From contig JBAQNP010000020.1 of the NCBI GenBank assembly GCA_049303905.1, forward strand, positions 62,001-126,000: a stretch of 64,000 nucleotides of DNA, in the 5' to 3' direction. This stretch comes from UBA2206 sp049303905 (GTDB lineage: Bacteria; Patescibacteriota; Minisyncoccia; Moranbacterales; UBA2206). The position numbers and the translations under genes were made by a program. Below the pieces are notes generated by a model. It saw nothing but the letters and a program-made list of their open reading frames with translations. It was not told the origin of the DNA and did not search any database. Shown piece after piece: positions 31,928-40,434 of this stretch (positions are counted from its first letter, which is position 1; every line of letters begins with the position of its first letter).

Positions 31928-32290
31928 ATGCAACACAAGAATAAAACAAAGGAATTTGGCAGAACAACAAGTCAAAGAAAAGCAATGTACAAAACAATGC
32001 TAGGGAGTTTGATTATGCGAGAAAAAATTCAAACAACTGAGGCTAAGGCCAAAGAACTCAAAGCCAGAATTGACAAGGTGATTAACAAAGCCAAAATTGG
32101 CAATGATGAAAAGAAAAAACTTGGCATCAGAAGAGATTTAGTCAAATATATTCCAGAAATTGCTATCAAAAAAATCACCGGAGAATTCTTGAAAAAATTT
32201 GAAAAGAAAAATTGTGGCTATACAAGAGTGATAAAATTAGCTCCAAGAAAAAGTGATGGAGCCAGAGTTGCAGTAATTGAATTTATATAA
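31928..32290 (+). CDS. rplQ: 50S ribosomal protein L17
   Basis: A 120-aa L17 with the typical RTTSQRKAMYKTMLGSLIM start and a KLAPRKSDGARVAVIEFI end. It is a standard neighbour of rpoA and is 2 bp from rplM. Confidence 0.95.
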   Translation: MQHKNKTKEFGRTTSQRKAMYKTMLGSLIMREKIQTTEAKAKELKARIDKVINKAKIGNDEKKKLGIRRDLVKYIPEIAIKKITGEFLKKFEKKNCGYTRVIKLAPRKSDGARVAVIEFI

Positions 32291-32292
32291 TT

Positions 32293-32679
32293 ATGAAAAC
32301 AATCAACAGAAAATATCATTTATTTGATGCAAAAAAAGAAAATCTTGGTAGAATGGCAACAAAAATTGCGACAATTCTTCGTGGTAAAAACAAAGTTGAT
32401 TTCACTCCAAATATCGATGGTGGTGATTTCGTGGTGGTTATAAATTCTGATAATTTGCAAGTAACCGGCAATAAGCTAGATGGAAAGTTATACCATCATT
32501 ATAGCGGATATCCTGGAGGAATTAGAAGCGTTAAACTCAAAGATCAAATTGAAAAAGATTCTCGAGAAGTTATAAAGACAGCCGTCTATGGGATGTTGTC
32601 AAAAAATAAATTGAGAGATTTGATGATAAAAAGACTTTTGATATATAAAGATGATAAGCACGAACACAAGATTTCGTAA
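32293..32679 (+). CDS. rplM: 50S ribosomal protein L13
   Basis: A 128-aa L13. Typical segments are DAKKENLGRMATKIATILRG, DGGDFVVVINSDNLQVTGNK and YHHYSGYPGGIRS. Slightly shorter than the usual 142 aa at the C terminus. It is paired with rpsI as in most bacteria. Confidence 0.95.
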   Translation: MKTINRKYHLFDAKKENLGRMATKIATILRGKNKVDFTPNIDGGDFVVVINSDNLQVTGNKLDGKLYHHYSGYPGGIRSVKLKDQIEKDSREVIKTAVYGMLSKNKLRDLMIKRLLIYKDDKHEHKIS

Positions 32680-32698
32680 TTAGTAGAGAAAAAATATT

Positions 32699-33160
32699 AT
32701 GCCAACAAAGAAAATTGTAAAAAAAGAAGAGGAAAAAGCTCCCAAAAAGGAAGTTGCTAAAAAAGGACCTTATTTTTATGCAGTCGGCAGAAGAAAAACT
32801 GCCATAGCTAGAGTTAAGATTTTTCCGTCTGACATTGCTCAAAATACACTTACGATAAATGAAAAGAAATTTGAAGAATATTTTCCAGTGAGTCGTTGGC
32901 GAGATTTAGCAAAAGCCCCCCTAGCTTTGGCAGGAGAAGGTGCAAAATTTAGCGTAGAAGCGAAAGTTTATGGCGGTGGAATAAGCGCGCAAGCTGATGC
33001 AGTAAAACTTGGAATCGCCAGAGCGCTTGTGCTTTTCAATAAAGATCTAAAAAAAGCTTTGAAGGGAGAAAAATATCTAACCCGTGATCCGCGAGAAGTG
33101 GAACGCAAGAAATTCGGCCTCAAGAAAGCACGAAAATCCCCACAGTGGGCGAAACGATAG
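32699..33160 (+). CDS. rpsI: 30S ribosomal protein S9
   Basis: A 153-aa S9. The core begins YAVGRRKTAIARVKIFPS and the C-terminal tail ends GLKKARKSPQWAKR; it reaches the P-site tRNA. A lysine-rich extension of about 24 residues precedes the core. Last gene of the operon, followed by a terminator. Confidence 0.95.
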   Translation: MPTKKIVKKEEEKAPKKEVAKKGPYFYAVGRRKTAIARVKIFPSDIAQNTLTINEKKFEEYFPVSRWRDLAKAPLALAGEGAKFSVEAKVYGGGISAQADAVKLGIARALVLFNKDLKKALKGEKYLTRDPREVERKKFGLKKARKSPQWAKR

Positions 33161-33181
33161 GAAATTTTGTTTATATTTTCA

Positions 33182-33211
33182 AAACACTCGTCATTTGGCG
33201 GGTGTTTTTTT
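33182..33211 (+). terminator. intrinsic terminator of the ribosomal operon
   Basis: AACAC...GTGTT hairpin with an inner CG/CG pair, followed by seven T residues, 20 bp after rpsI. Confidence 0.8.
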
Positions 33212-33338
33212 GTTAATGACATATTTTTGGAGTAAAATAAAGAGGAGTTGATTATCGAAAAAAGTTATGCACACTACAAACTTTACAAAGGTTTAATTTA
33301 GTGATAATATATCATCGTAAGGAAATAAAAATAGAAAC

Positions 33339-33956
33339 ATGAACAAAGAAGAGATAAAAAAATTTATTGAATCATTCTTAGAAAAACAAGAACGAACTAT
33401 TGTTATTGTAGATTATGGTAATGTTGAAAAATGGAAGAATAGTCTTGATTGGAAAGTAGGCACTAAAGAACTGGGGAACTTGGTTAAAAATTTTTCTAAA
33501 GGAAAGAAATTTCTAAGAAGGTTTTATTATGGTTCAGATTATGGTAAAAGCGAGAATAATGAAAATTTGACTGGATGGTCACGTTCAATTCTAGAAAAAG
33601 CGGATATGAATAATTTTGAAGTAGTGACTAAGCGTGTAAAATACATCCATGATTTCAATAATAAAGCTGGATTTGAGAAAAAGTGTGACTTGGATGTTGA
33701 AATGGCAATTGACTTAGTAAAAGAAAGAGAAAATTATGACACAATAATATTATTTTCTGGTGATGGTGATTTAATGTATGCGATAAAATATTTACATGAT
33801 GAGTATAAGAAAGAAGGCTATGTTTTTGGTGCAAGAGATCATATTGGGAGAGAGATTTTTGATATGAAAAAAGAAGGAGTTATTAAGGATATTTTGTTTG
33901 CTGAAGATTTTGAATATAGATTAAAAGATGCATATAATCCTAGTTTTTGGCGTTGA
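33339..33956 (+). CDS. NYN-domain (PIN-like) putative ribonuclease
   Basis: A 205-aa protein with the NYN/LabA layout. The acidic residues expected to bind metal are Asp25 and Asn28 in IVIVDYGNVE, Asp residues in KKCDLDVEMAIDL, and SGDGDLMYAI. NYN proteins are usually RNases of the PIN-like superfamily; the target is unknown. It is the first gene of the accessory island after the ribosomal operon. Its promoter region contains TGATAATATATCA (33312-33324), similar to the region before the BRO-domain gene at 44192. Confidence 0.8.
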   Translation: MNKEEIKKFIESFLEKQERTIVIVDYGNVEKWKNSLDWKVGTKELGNLVKNFSKGKKFLRRFYYGSDYGKSENNENLTGWSRSILEKADMNNFEVVTKRVKYIHDFNNKAGFEKKCDLDVEMAIDLVKERENYDTIILFSGDGDLMYAIKYLHDEYKKEGYVFGARDHIGREIFDMKKEGVIKDILFAEDFEYRLKDAYNPSFWR

Positions 33957-33966
33957 TAAAATCAGA

Positions 33967-33986
33967 AAACCGCCTTACGGCGGTTA
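33967..33986. terminator. hairpin after the NYN gene
   Basis: AACCGCC TTAC GGCGGTT is a perfect 7-bp stem 12 bp after the stop codon, without a good T tract. It may be a weak terminator or a 3'-end stabiliser. Confidence 0.5.
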
Positions 33987-34154
33987 TCGATCAAAATGGG
34001 GCAGACCTAAAGTCTACGCTAATAATACTAGCATATATTGAAAAATATTTCAAGTGAGTTGTGGATAACTCTGAAAGGCGCTTTATTTAAGGGGTATAAT
34101 TTGGAAATCAGGGACACACTTTTGGCTTATTGGGAGAAAGGGGGTAAAATAGAA

Positions 34155-34200
34155 GTGTTAAGTAACCAGCCTCATCGGCGGACAAGCATGTTAAGTAACA
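34155..34200. repeat. island spacer repeat (TGTTAAGTAACA type)
   Basis: GTGTTAAGTAAC and ATGTTAAGTAACA flank the insert CAGCCTCATCGGCGGACAA. Variants occur at 34974-35033, 43241-43265, 43941-43980 and 45047-45076, all between genes of the island. Confidence 0.65.
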
Positions 34201-34209
34201 ATTAGCCAT

Positions 34210-34953
34210 ATGGAAAAAGACGAACAATACGAGAAAATTCTTCAACAAGCTAAAAATGATAGCGAGGTTCTTGGCTTTGCTTTGGTGGGAGGAAGAGGGA
34301 AAGGTTTTGTGACGGAAAATTCTGATTACGATATCTATATTATCACTTCCGAAAATTATCTGGATGAAGCTAAGAAAAAATATCCTTCAACTATAAAGCC
34401 ATTTAAGTTTGATATTTTTGTGCATTCAATGACTTCCTTTAGAGAATATGCGAATTTTGGCACTTCACACAAATGGGATAGATATAATTTTACATATATC
34501 AAGGCTTTGTTTGATAACACGGATGGAGAATTTCAGAAACTTATCGATGAAAAAGGAAAAATTCCTGAAGATAGGGTGCGAGAAATAACCAAGGATAATC
34601 TTGATTCCTATATAAATTGTTTTTATCGTTCGGTGAAAAATCATCGAGACGGAAATGAATTTGCCTCATACTTGGATTCTACGGAATCTGTGCAGTGGTT
34701 GGTCGCTTTTGTTTTTTCGCTTGAAGGGCGAGTGAAGCCTTTTAGCAAATACATAGAGTGGGCTCTCAAAGAACATCCTTTGGAATTTTTGCCTTGGAGT
34801 GGAGAGGACTTTATGTTAGTAATGAAAAAATTATTACAAATGGATAATATGGAATTTCAAAAAGAAGTTTTTCAAAAAATTTGCAAATTTGCGATAGAGC
34901 GAGGATATAAAGAGATAATTGATAGTTGGGAGGGCTGCTATTTCGGGGAATGA
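34210..34953 (+). CDS. nucleotidyltransferase-fold protein
   Basis: A 247-aa protein of the polymerase-beta-like nucleotidyltransferase fold. The signature GGRGKGFVTENSDYDIYI (about residues 27-44) is the GG/S...DxD metal site; a third acidic residue is probably in KPFKFDIFVH. The C-terminal half is helical, as in aminoglycoside-type or MNT-type transferases. The substrate is unknown. It lies alone between island repeats, so it may be a cassette-like accessory gene. Confidence 0.75.
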   Translation: MEKDEQYEKILQQAKNDSEVLGFALVGGRGKGFVTENSDYDIYIITSENYLDEAKKKYPSTIKPFKFDIFVHSMTSFREYANFGTSHKWDRYNFTYIKALFDNTDGEFQKLIDEKGKIPEDRVREITKDNLDSYINCFYRSVKNHRDGNEFASYLDSTESVQWLVAFVFSLEGRVKPFSKYIEWALKEHPLEFLPWSGEDFMLVMKKLLQMDNMEFQKEVFQKICKFAIERGYKEIIDSWEGCYFGE

Positions 34954-34981
34954 TTATTGATGGTAGAATGGAAGTGTTAAG

Positions 34982-35020
34982 TTCACCCTGTTAAATTGTG
35001 TTTTTTATTTAATAGGGTAA
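34982..35020. repeat. foldback element with TTCACCCTGTTAAAT arm, copy 2
   Basis: TTCACCCTGTTAAAT (34982-34996) pairs with ATTTAATAGGGTAA (35007-35020) across a 10-nt loop with one G-U. It is inserted within an island spacer repeat, splitting GTGTTAAG from ATGTTAAGTAACA. Confidence 0.75.
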
Positions 35021-35047
35021 CATGTTAAGTAACATAAATATAAACAT

Positions 35048-35230
35048 ATGCCTACGCGAAAAATTGAGGAGAAAAATGTACGCAAGCTAACGAGGATGGG
35101 GAGAGAGGGAAGTAGCCTCGGGATGACCATCCCCAAAGAACTCGCTCAAGAACTTGGTTGGCGGGAGCGTCAGAAGGTGGTGGTGAAAAAAGTTGGGAAG
35201 AATCTTGTAATTAGTGATTGGAAAAAATAA
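35048..35230 (+). CDS. AbrB/SpoVT-like DNA-binding protein
   Basis: A 60-aa swapped-hairpin AbrB-type protein. The core is RMGREGSSLGMTIPKELAQE followed by LGWRERQKVVVKK. Such proteins act as transcriptional regulators or antitoxins. It lies 15 bp upstream of hsdM on the same strand, so it may control the restriction operon; this is inferred from position only. Confidence 0.75.
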   Translation: MPTRKIEEKNVRKLTRMGREGSSLGMTIPKELAQELGWRERQKVVVKKVGKNLVISDWKK

Positions 35231-35245
35231 ATTTTTATAAAAATT

Positions 35246-36823
35246 ATGACCGAAGAACAAAAAAAGACTTTGGAGCGACAACTTTGGGGCGTGGCAAATG
35301 TTCTCAGAGGCAAGATGAATGCCGATGAATATAAAAATTATATTCTTGGCTTTATTTTCTATAAGTATCTCTCGGAGAAACTGGAACGCTATGTTGATAC
35401 AAAACTCCTTGTGCGAGATAAGATTAAATTTTCTGAGATAAAAGAAAATACCAAGGAGGGAAAAGAATATTTGGAACACACGAAAAAGGCTTGTATCGAT
35501 GAGCTGGGTTTTTTCCTGCGACCAACTGAACTTTTTTCCTATCTAGTCAAGAAAGGCAGAGGCGAGATTAAAAATGAAAAAACATTTATCATTGAAGATT
35601 TGAAAAATATCCTAAATGATATTGAAAAGACTTCTGCAGGAACAGCTAGTGAAGATGATTTCAAGGGCTTATTTGATGATATGGATTTGACTTCAACTAA
35701 GCTTGGTTCCAGGGAGAATGAAAAAAATGAAGTGGTGGTGGAGGTGCTCACTTTGCTTGACGGGATTGATTTTCAATTAGAAAACGCCAAAAGTGATTTG
35801 CTTGGTGATGCCTATGAATATTTGATTGGAGAATTTGCCGCTGGAGCGGGGAAAAAGGGTGGTGAATTTTATACACCGGCTCAAGTATCGAGGCTTTTGG
35901 CTCAAATTGTTTCATTAGGTGAAACAAGGATTAAATCTGCCTATGATGCAACTTGCGGATCAGGATCTCTCTTGCTTCGTTTAGCAGAATTCACTAATGT
36001 GGCAAATTATTATGGCCAAGAACTTAATCCGACAACATATAATCTGGCTCGAATGAATATGATTTTGCACGGAGTGCATTTTGATCATTTTTCAATTCTT
36101 AAAGGCGATACACTTAAGGAAGATATGCATCCAGATCTTAAGGCACAAGCAATAGTCGCAAATCCACCTTTTTCATTAAAGTGGAAAGGAGACAGTGATC
36201 CACAATTGATACATGATGAGCGTTTTTCACAATATGGTCGACTGGCTCCAAAAGATAGAGCTGATTATGCTTTTGTGACGCATATGCTTTATCACTTGGC
36301 TGACAACGGAACTATGGCGGTAGTATTGCCCCATGGTGTTCTTTTTGCAGGTGGAGCGAATCTTACAATTAGACAATATATCATAGAGAAACAGAATTAT
36401 TTGGATACTGTCATAGGTCTTCCTGCGAATTTATTTTATGGAGCTGCTATCCCAGCTACCGTTCTTGTTTTCAAAAAATGTCGTCGTGAAGATGAAGATA
36501 TTTTGTTCATTGATGCTTCAAAAGAATTTGAAAAAGGTAAAAATCAAAATCATTTGACCAATGAAAATCTGGAAAAGATTTTTGATACTTATAAAAATCG
36601 CCAAGAAATTGAAAAATATTCCCATCGAGCGAGTCTTTCCGAAATAAAAGAAAACGAATTCAATCTCAATATTCCACGATATGTGGACACCTTTGAAGAA
36701 GAGGAGGCGATTGATATTGATGCAGTGGCAAAGAATTTGAAAGAATTGAACAAGAAAGAACTTGAATTTCAAGAAAAAATTGCAGGTTTTTGTGAGGAGT
36801 TGAAAATTGATAAGCCTTTTTAA
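35246..36823 (+). CDS. hsdM: type I restriction-modification methyltransferase subunit HsdM
   Basis: A 525-aa N6-adenine methyltransferase subunit. An N-terminal helical domain (LWGVANVLRGKMNADEYKNY) is followed by SAM motif I DATCGSGSLLLR (residues 234-245) and the catalytic NPPF at 306-309. GGEFYTPAQVSRLL is typical of HsdM. It methylates the site chosen by HsdS and is required for cleavage by HsdR. It is the first gene of a tight five-gene operon with gaps of 1 to 8 bp. Confidence 0.96.
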   Translation: MTEEQKKTLERQLWGVANVLRGKMNADEYKNYILGFIFYKYLSEKLERYVDTKLLVRDKIKFSEIKENTKEGKEYLEHTKKACIDELGFFLRPTELFSYLVKKGRGEIKNEKTFIIEDLKNILNDIEKTSAGTASEDDFKGLFDDMDLTSTKLGSRENEKNEVVVEVLTLLDGIDFQLENAKSDLLGDAYEYLIGEFAAGAGKKGGEFYTPAQVSRLLAQIVSLGETRIKSAYDATCGSGSLLLRLAEFTNVANYYGQELNPTTYNLARMNMILHGVHFDHFSILKGDTLKEDMHPDLKAQAIVANPPFSLKWKGDSDPQLIHDERFSQYGRLAPKDRADYAFVTHMLYHLADNGTMAVVLPHGVLFAGGANLTIRQYIIEKQNYLDTVIGLPANLFYGAAIPATVLVFKKCRREDEDILFIDASKEFEKGKNQNHLTNENLEKIFDTYKNRQEIEKYSHRASLSEIKENEFNLNIPRYVDTFEEEEAIDIDAVAKNLKELNKKELEFQEKIAGFCEELKIDKPF

Positions 36824-36831
36824 TAAGAAGT

Positions 36832-37407
36832 ATGAATTTAGATTTTCCAACAAGATTTTTAAAGAAGCTGGATATTTATCAGCAAATTAGAAATGGACAA
36901 GGTATTTCTAAGCATAAGAAATTATGGAAATACGAGGCTGCTTTTTTGCAGATTGCTTACGGCAATAGTCATCAATTTCTCAATGAATGTCCCAATGATG
37001 ATATGGTAAAGGATTGGATAAAAAGAATAGAGAATGATTATGATGGTGACGCACTTCCTCAAGTTATTGGGAATTTAATTTGGCGAGGATATTTAATAAA
37101 AAAAGATAGTAGTACTTATAATATTACTAAAGAAGGATTGTTTGTTGGCGAAGTAGTAGCGGATATAAATAATAAAAGTTGTATTATTAAATTTTGGAAT
37201 AAATATAGGTATAGTTTAATACTGGATTTGCTTTGGCTTGTAATAGCCATCGCTTTAATAAAATTATTTTTTCCTGAAAAATTTTTAAATGATATTCAAA
37301 CATTCTTACATTTAAATTCCATAAAAAATTATTTTATTGCAATTTTTATAGCATGGCCACTGTTTAATTGGATTTATAGAAGTTTTTATTCGGCGTTAGA
37401 AAAATAA
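36832..37407 (+). CDS. unknown two-helix membrane protein within the type I R-M operon
   Basis: A 191-aa protein. The N-terminal about 115 residues are soluble and look winged-helix-like (LPQVIGNLIWRGYLIKKDSS followed by YNITKEGLFVGE). Two hydrophobic helices follow (about residues 128-146 and 166-183) with a short soluble end. It starts 8 bp after hsdM and ends 2 bp before hsdS, so it must be co-translated with them. It is not a standard R-M subunit. It could be a membrane effector or anchor for the KAP NTPase two genes downstream; that is inference. Confidence 0.7.
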   Translation: MNLDFPTRFLKKLDIYQQIRNGQGISKHKKLWKYEAAFLQIAYGNSHQFLNECPNDDMVKDWIKRIENDYDGDALPQVIGNLIWRGYLIKKDSSTYNITKEGLFVGEVVADINNKSCIIKFWNKYRYSLILDLLWLVIAIALIKLFFPEKFLNDIQTFLHLNSIKNYFIAIFIAWPLFNWIYRSFYSALEK

Positions 37408-37409
37408 AT

Positions 37410-38600
37410 ATGATAACCTTAGCTAAAACCAAAAATATTCCAAAACTTCGCTTTCCGGGTTTTTCTGATGAATGGGAAGAAAAGAAAATAAAAGATTTAT
37501 TTGCTTTTAAGCAAGGAATTCAGGCTTCTGTAGAAACTCAATTATTTGAAAATATTTTTGGCACTGTAAGATTTATTAGGATTATTGATATAACACAATC
37601 AATAGAATCTCCACGTTTCATTAAGGATCCTGGAAATATTTATCATGTGAGAAAAGAAGATTTATTTATGGTTAGATATGGCACACCCGGATTAATTTCA
37701 ATCGGATATGAAGGTGTAATTGCGAATAATCTCTTTCGATTAATTCCTGAACATAATAAACAAATAGATACAAAATTTTACTATTATAAATTTAAGCAGT
37801 TGGAAAAAAATATCTTAGCACTTTCAGGATCTTCTTCCATGCCAGCAATTAGTTTTTCAACATTAAATAACATAAAATTGCCAAAACCAATATTGGCTGA
37901 ACAACAAAGGGTTGCTGAATTTTTGAGTTCAGTGGATGAGTGGATTTCTGATTTGCGAGGGCAAAAGGAAAGTTTGGAAAAATATAAAAAAGGAATGATG
38001 CAGAAAATATTTTCTCAAGAGATTAGATTCAAAGATGAAAATGGAAAGAATTTTCCGGAGTGGGAGGAAAAGAAGTTGGGGGATATTGGAAAGTTTTGGA
38101 ATGGCAAAGCTCATGAACAAGAGATTTCTGAGAATGGAAAATATATTGTAATAAATTCAAAATTTATTTCACAAAATGGTAAGGTGAAAAAATATTCAAA
38201 TAGCCAAAATTCACCGCTTAAAAAAGATGATGTTGCTATTGTGATGAGTGATATTCCAAATGGTAAGGCTATTGGTAAATGCTTTTTGGTTGATAAAGAT
38301 AATTTTTACACACTAAATCAAAGAATTGGCGGTATTAAATCATCGGAGATTTTAAGTTCTTTTCTAATCCGAATATTAAGTCGAAATAAATATTTTTTGA
38401 AATTTGATAATGGAGTAAGTCAAACGAATTTAAGGAAGGATGATATTCTAAGATGCCCAGTCGTATTTCCAATTATTCAGGAACAACAAAAAATTTCTGA
38501 ATTTTTGGGATCAATTGATAATTTAATAGAATCTAAGCAACAACAAATAACTCAAGCTGAGCAGTGGAAAAAAGGTTTGATGCAGGGGTTGTTTGTATAA
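37410..38600 (+). CDS. hsdS: type I restriction-modification specificity subunit HsdS
   Basis: A 396-aa HsdS with two target-recognition domains, each starting with a PxLRFPGFSDEWEEKKI-like or FPEWEEKKLGDIGKFW segment. Each domain is followed by a long helical spacer (LAEQQRVAEFLSSVDEWISD and IQEQQKISEFLGSIDNLIES). The two halves are of the usual length, so a bipartite asymmetric recognition site is expected. The recognition sequence cannot be read from the protein. Confidence 0.95.
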   Translation: MITLAKTKNIPKLRFPGFSDEWEEKKIKDLFAFKQGIQASVETQLFENIFGTVRFIRIIDITQSIESPRFIKDPGNIYHVRKEDLFMVRYGTPGLISIGYEGVIANNLFRLIPEHNKQIDTKFYYYKFKQLEKNILALSGSSSMPAISFSTLNNIKLPKPILAEQQRVAEFLSSVDEWISDLRGQKESLEKYKKGMMQKIFSQEIRFKDENGKNFPEWEEKKLGDIGKFWNGKAHEQEISENGKYIVINSKFISQNGKVKKYSNSQNSPLKKDDVAIVMSDIPNGKAIGKCFLVDKDNFYTLNQRIGGIKSSEILSSFLIRILSRNKYFLKFDNGVSQTNLRKDDILRCPVVFPIIQEQQKISEFLGSIDNLIESKQQQITQAEQWKKGLMQGLFV

Positions 38601-38603
38601 ATT

Positions 38604-40433
38604 ATGAGTATAAATAAACACATCGAAGAATATCTAGATTATTATTGTGATTTCGCAAAAGATCTGCCGTTTGCTGTTTTGCTAAAAGGAAAATGGGGTT
38701 GTGGAAAAACTTATTTTATAAAGAATTATATTGACCTAAGGAAAGATAAGAAAATTTTGCATGTTAGCTTATATGGCGTTGACAGTTTTAATGGGGTAAA
38801 AGAAAAAATAATTATTGAATTGCTTCCATTCATCCCAGAAAAATATAGTAATTTTGCAAGTATCCTATATAAAAATATAAAAAAAATACCAAAAATTAGA
38901 GATTGGGTTCCATCTGATGCGGATGAGTTGTTAGTTGATATTTTTTTAAAAAAAAGTAATGGGTGCGTATTTGTCTTTGATGATCTTGAGAGATGTAATA
39001 TAGAAATTGATAAACTACTTGGGTATATAAATAATTTTGTAGAATTTAAAAATCAAAAAGTTATTTTAATTGCAAATGAAGAAAATATATTAGACTCAAA
39101 AAGTGGTGATAAATACAGGAAAATCAAAGAAAAATTAATCGGAAAAGAATTTTATATTAATCCTTCCCGGGAAGAGGCCATAATTCTATTTATCGAAGAA
39201 ATAACAGATGAAGGTCTAGGAAAATATTTAGAAAATATAAAAAAAATTCTTTCAGAAATATTTATTCAATCTAAATGCGATAATTTGAGATTAATTCAGC
39301 AAGCATTATTTAATTTTGAATACTACTTTAAAAGTTTTTCAAGTAAGGCCAAGGAAGACGTTGAATTATTCGAAAGGATGTTTTATGAATTTATTGTAAT
39401 TTTTATTGAGCATAAGAAAGGAGAAATAAAGAGTGATGAATTTTTCAAGGAATACCCCCAATTTTTTAAAGGATTACATGCAGATAAGGAAGTTATTCAT
39501 TGTCTGGATAAATATAAGTACGGGCTATCTAGTTGGCTTACTTGTTTTGATGTAAGTGTGTTAGGTAAGATTTTGCAAGGGATTGATTTATCTGAGAGTG
39601 AGAAGGCCGAAATGATTAGTAGATTTGAAAATTTTTCAGATGTCAACAAGGAATCTTGGCAAAAAACATGGTATCTTTATGAGCAGAGTGACGAAATTTT
39701 TTTCGAAAATTTATTGGATGTTCAGGGAAAATGGGCAAAAAAAGAATATCTTGACCTATCTGTGGTTCTGCATGTTTTTGGGATGTTCTTAGATTTTTCT
39801 AAAAATGAATTATTTCAAAAAACTAAAGAAGAAATATTAAAGGAAGGTAGGGAGTATATCGAATTTTTAATCGAAAAAGAAAAAATCCCTTTGAATATAA
39901 GGGAACAGAACGCAGGATTTAGTTGGAGGGAAAGTGCTTATGGTCTTCAATATACTGGAATGCAAAATGAAGAATGGAAAGAATTAATAAAATTTGTAGA
40001 TGAAAAGCTGGAAAACCTAAAAGGAACTTATATTAAACAAAAAATTAAAGATGAATTGATGCCAATTCTAAGAGGAGAAAAAAGCTCTGAGCAGAGTTTG
40101 GATTTGTTGATGAATTATAATTTTTTTCATCATAATGGGAATAGAGAATCATATTTTCAATATTTTGATGTAAACGAAATAGTAAGTATTTTAATTGAGG
40201 GTGATCGTATGTTTTTAGCTGCTTTGAAAAAAACTTTCAAAGAAAGATTTGAAAAAATGTCAACGCAGATAAGTGGTATTGAGCAAGAACTGCCATTTCT
40301 TGAAAAGTTAAATAAAGAGCTAGAAAATGAGATTAAAAAAATAGAAGAAAAATTTGGAAATAAAAAAACGCCAAGATCACTTTTAATAAAAAGTTTTATT
40401 AATGAAGCAATAAAGCCATTCATAAAAAAATAA
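38604..40433 (+). CDS. KAP-family P-loop NTPase within the type I R-M operon
   Basis: A 609-aa NTPase. Walker A is GKWGCGKT (residues 29-36) and Walker B is CVFVFDDLERC (121-131), the KAP pattern. Sensor-like VILIANEENI follows. The C-terminal about 400 residues are helical and charged and end in a coiled coil. The transmembrane insertion common in KAP proteins is not seen. The family includes the phage-exclusion protein PifA. It starts 3 bp after hsdS and ends 1 bp before hsdR, so its expression is tied to the R-M enzyme. A phage-defence accessory role is likely but not shown. Confidence 0.82.
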   Translation: MSINKHIEEYLDYYCDFAKDLPFAVLLKGKWGCGKTYFIKNYIDLRKDKKILHVSLYGVDSFNGVKEKIIIELLPFIPEKYSNFASILYKNIKKIPKIRDWVPSDADELLVDIFLKKSNGCVFVFDDLERCNIEIDKLLGYINNFVEFKNQKVILIANEENILDSKSGDKYRKIKEKLIGKEFYINPSREEAIILFIEEITDEGLGKYLENIKKILSEIFIQSKCDNLRLIQQALFNFEYYFKSFSSKAKEDVELFERMFYEFIVIFIEHKKGEIKSDEFFKEYPQFFKGLHADKEVIHCLDKYKYGLSSWLTCFDVSVLGKILQGIDLSESEKAEMISRFENFSDVNKESWQKTWYLYEQSDEIFFENLLDVQGKWAKKEYLDLSVVLHVFGMFLDFSKNELFQKTKEEILKEGREYIEFLIEKEKIPLNIREQNAGFSWRESAYGLQYTGMQNEEWKELIKFVDEKLENLKGTYIKQKIKDELMPILRGEKSSEQSLDLLMNYNFFHHNGNRESYFQYFDVNEIVSILIEGDRMFLAALKKTFKERFEKMSTQISGIEQELPFLEKLNKELENEIKKIEEKFGNKKTPRSLLIKSFINEAIKPFIKK

Positions 40434-40434
40434 T

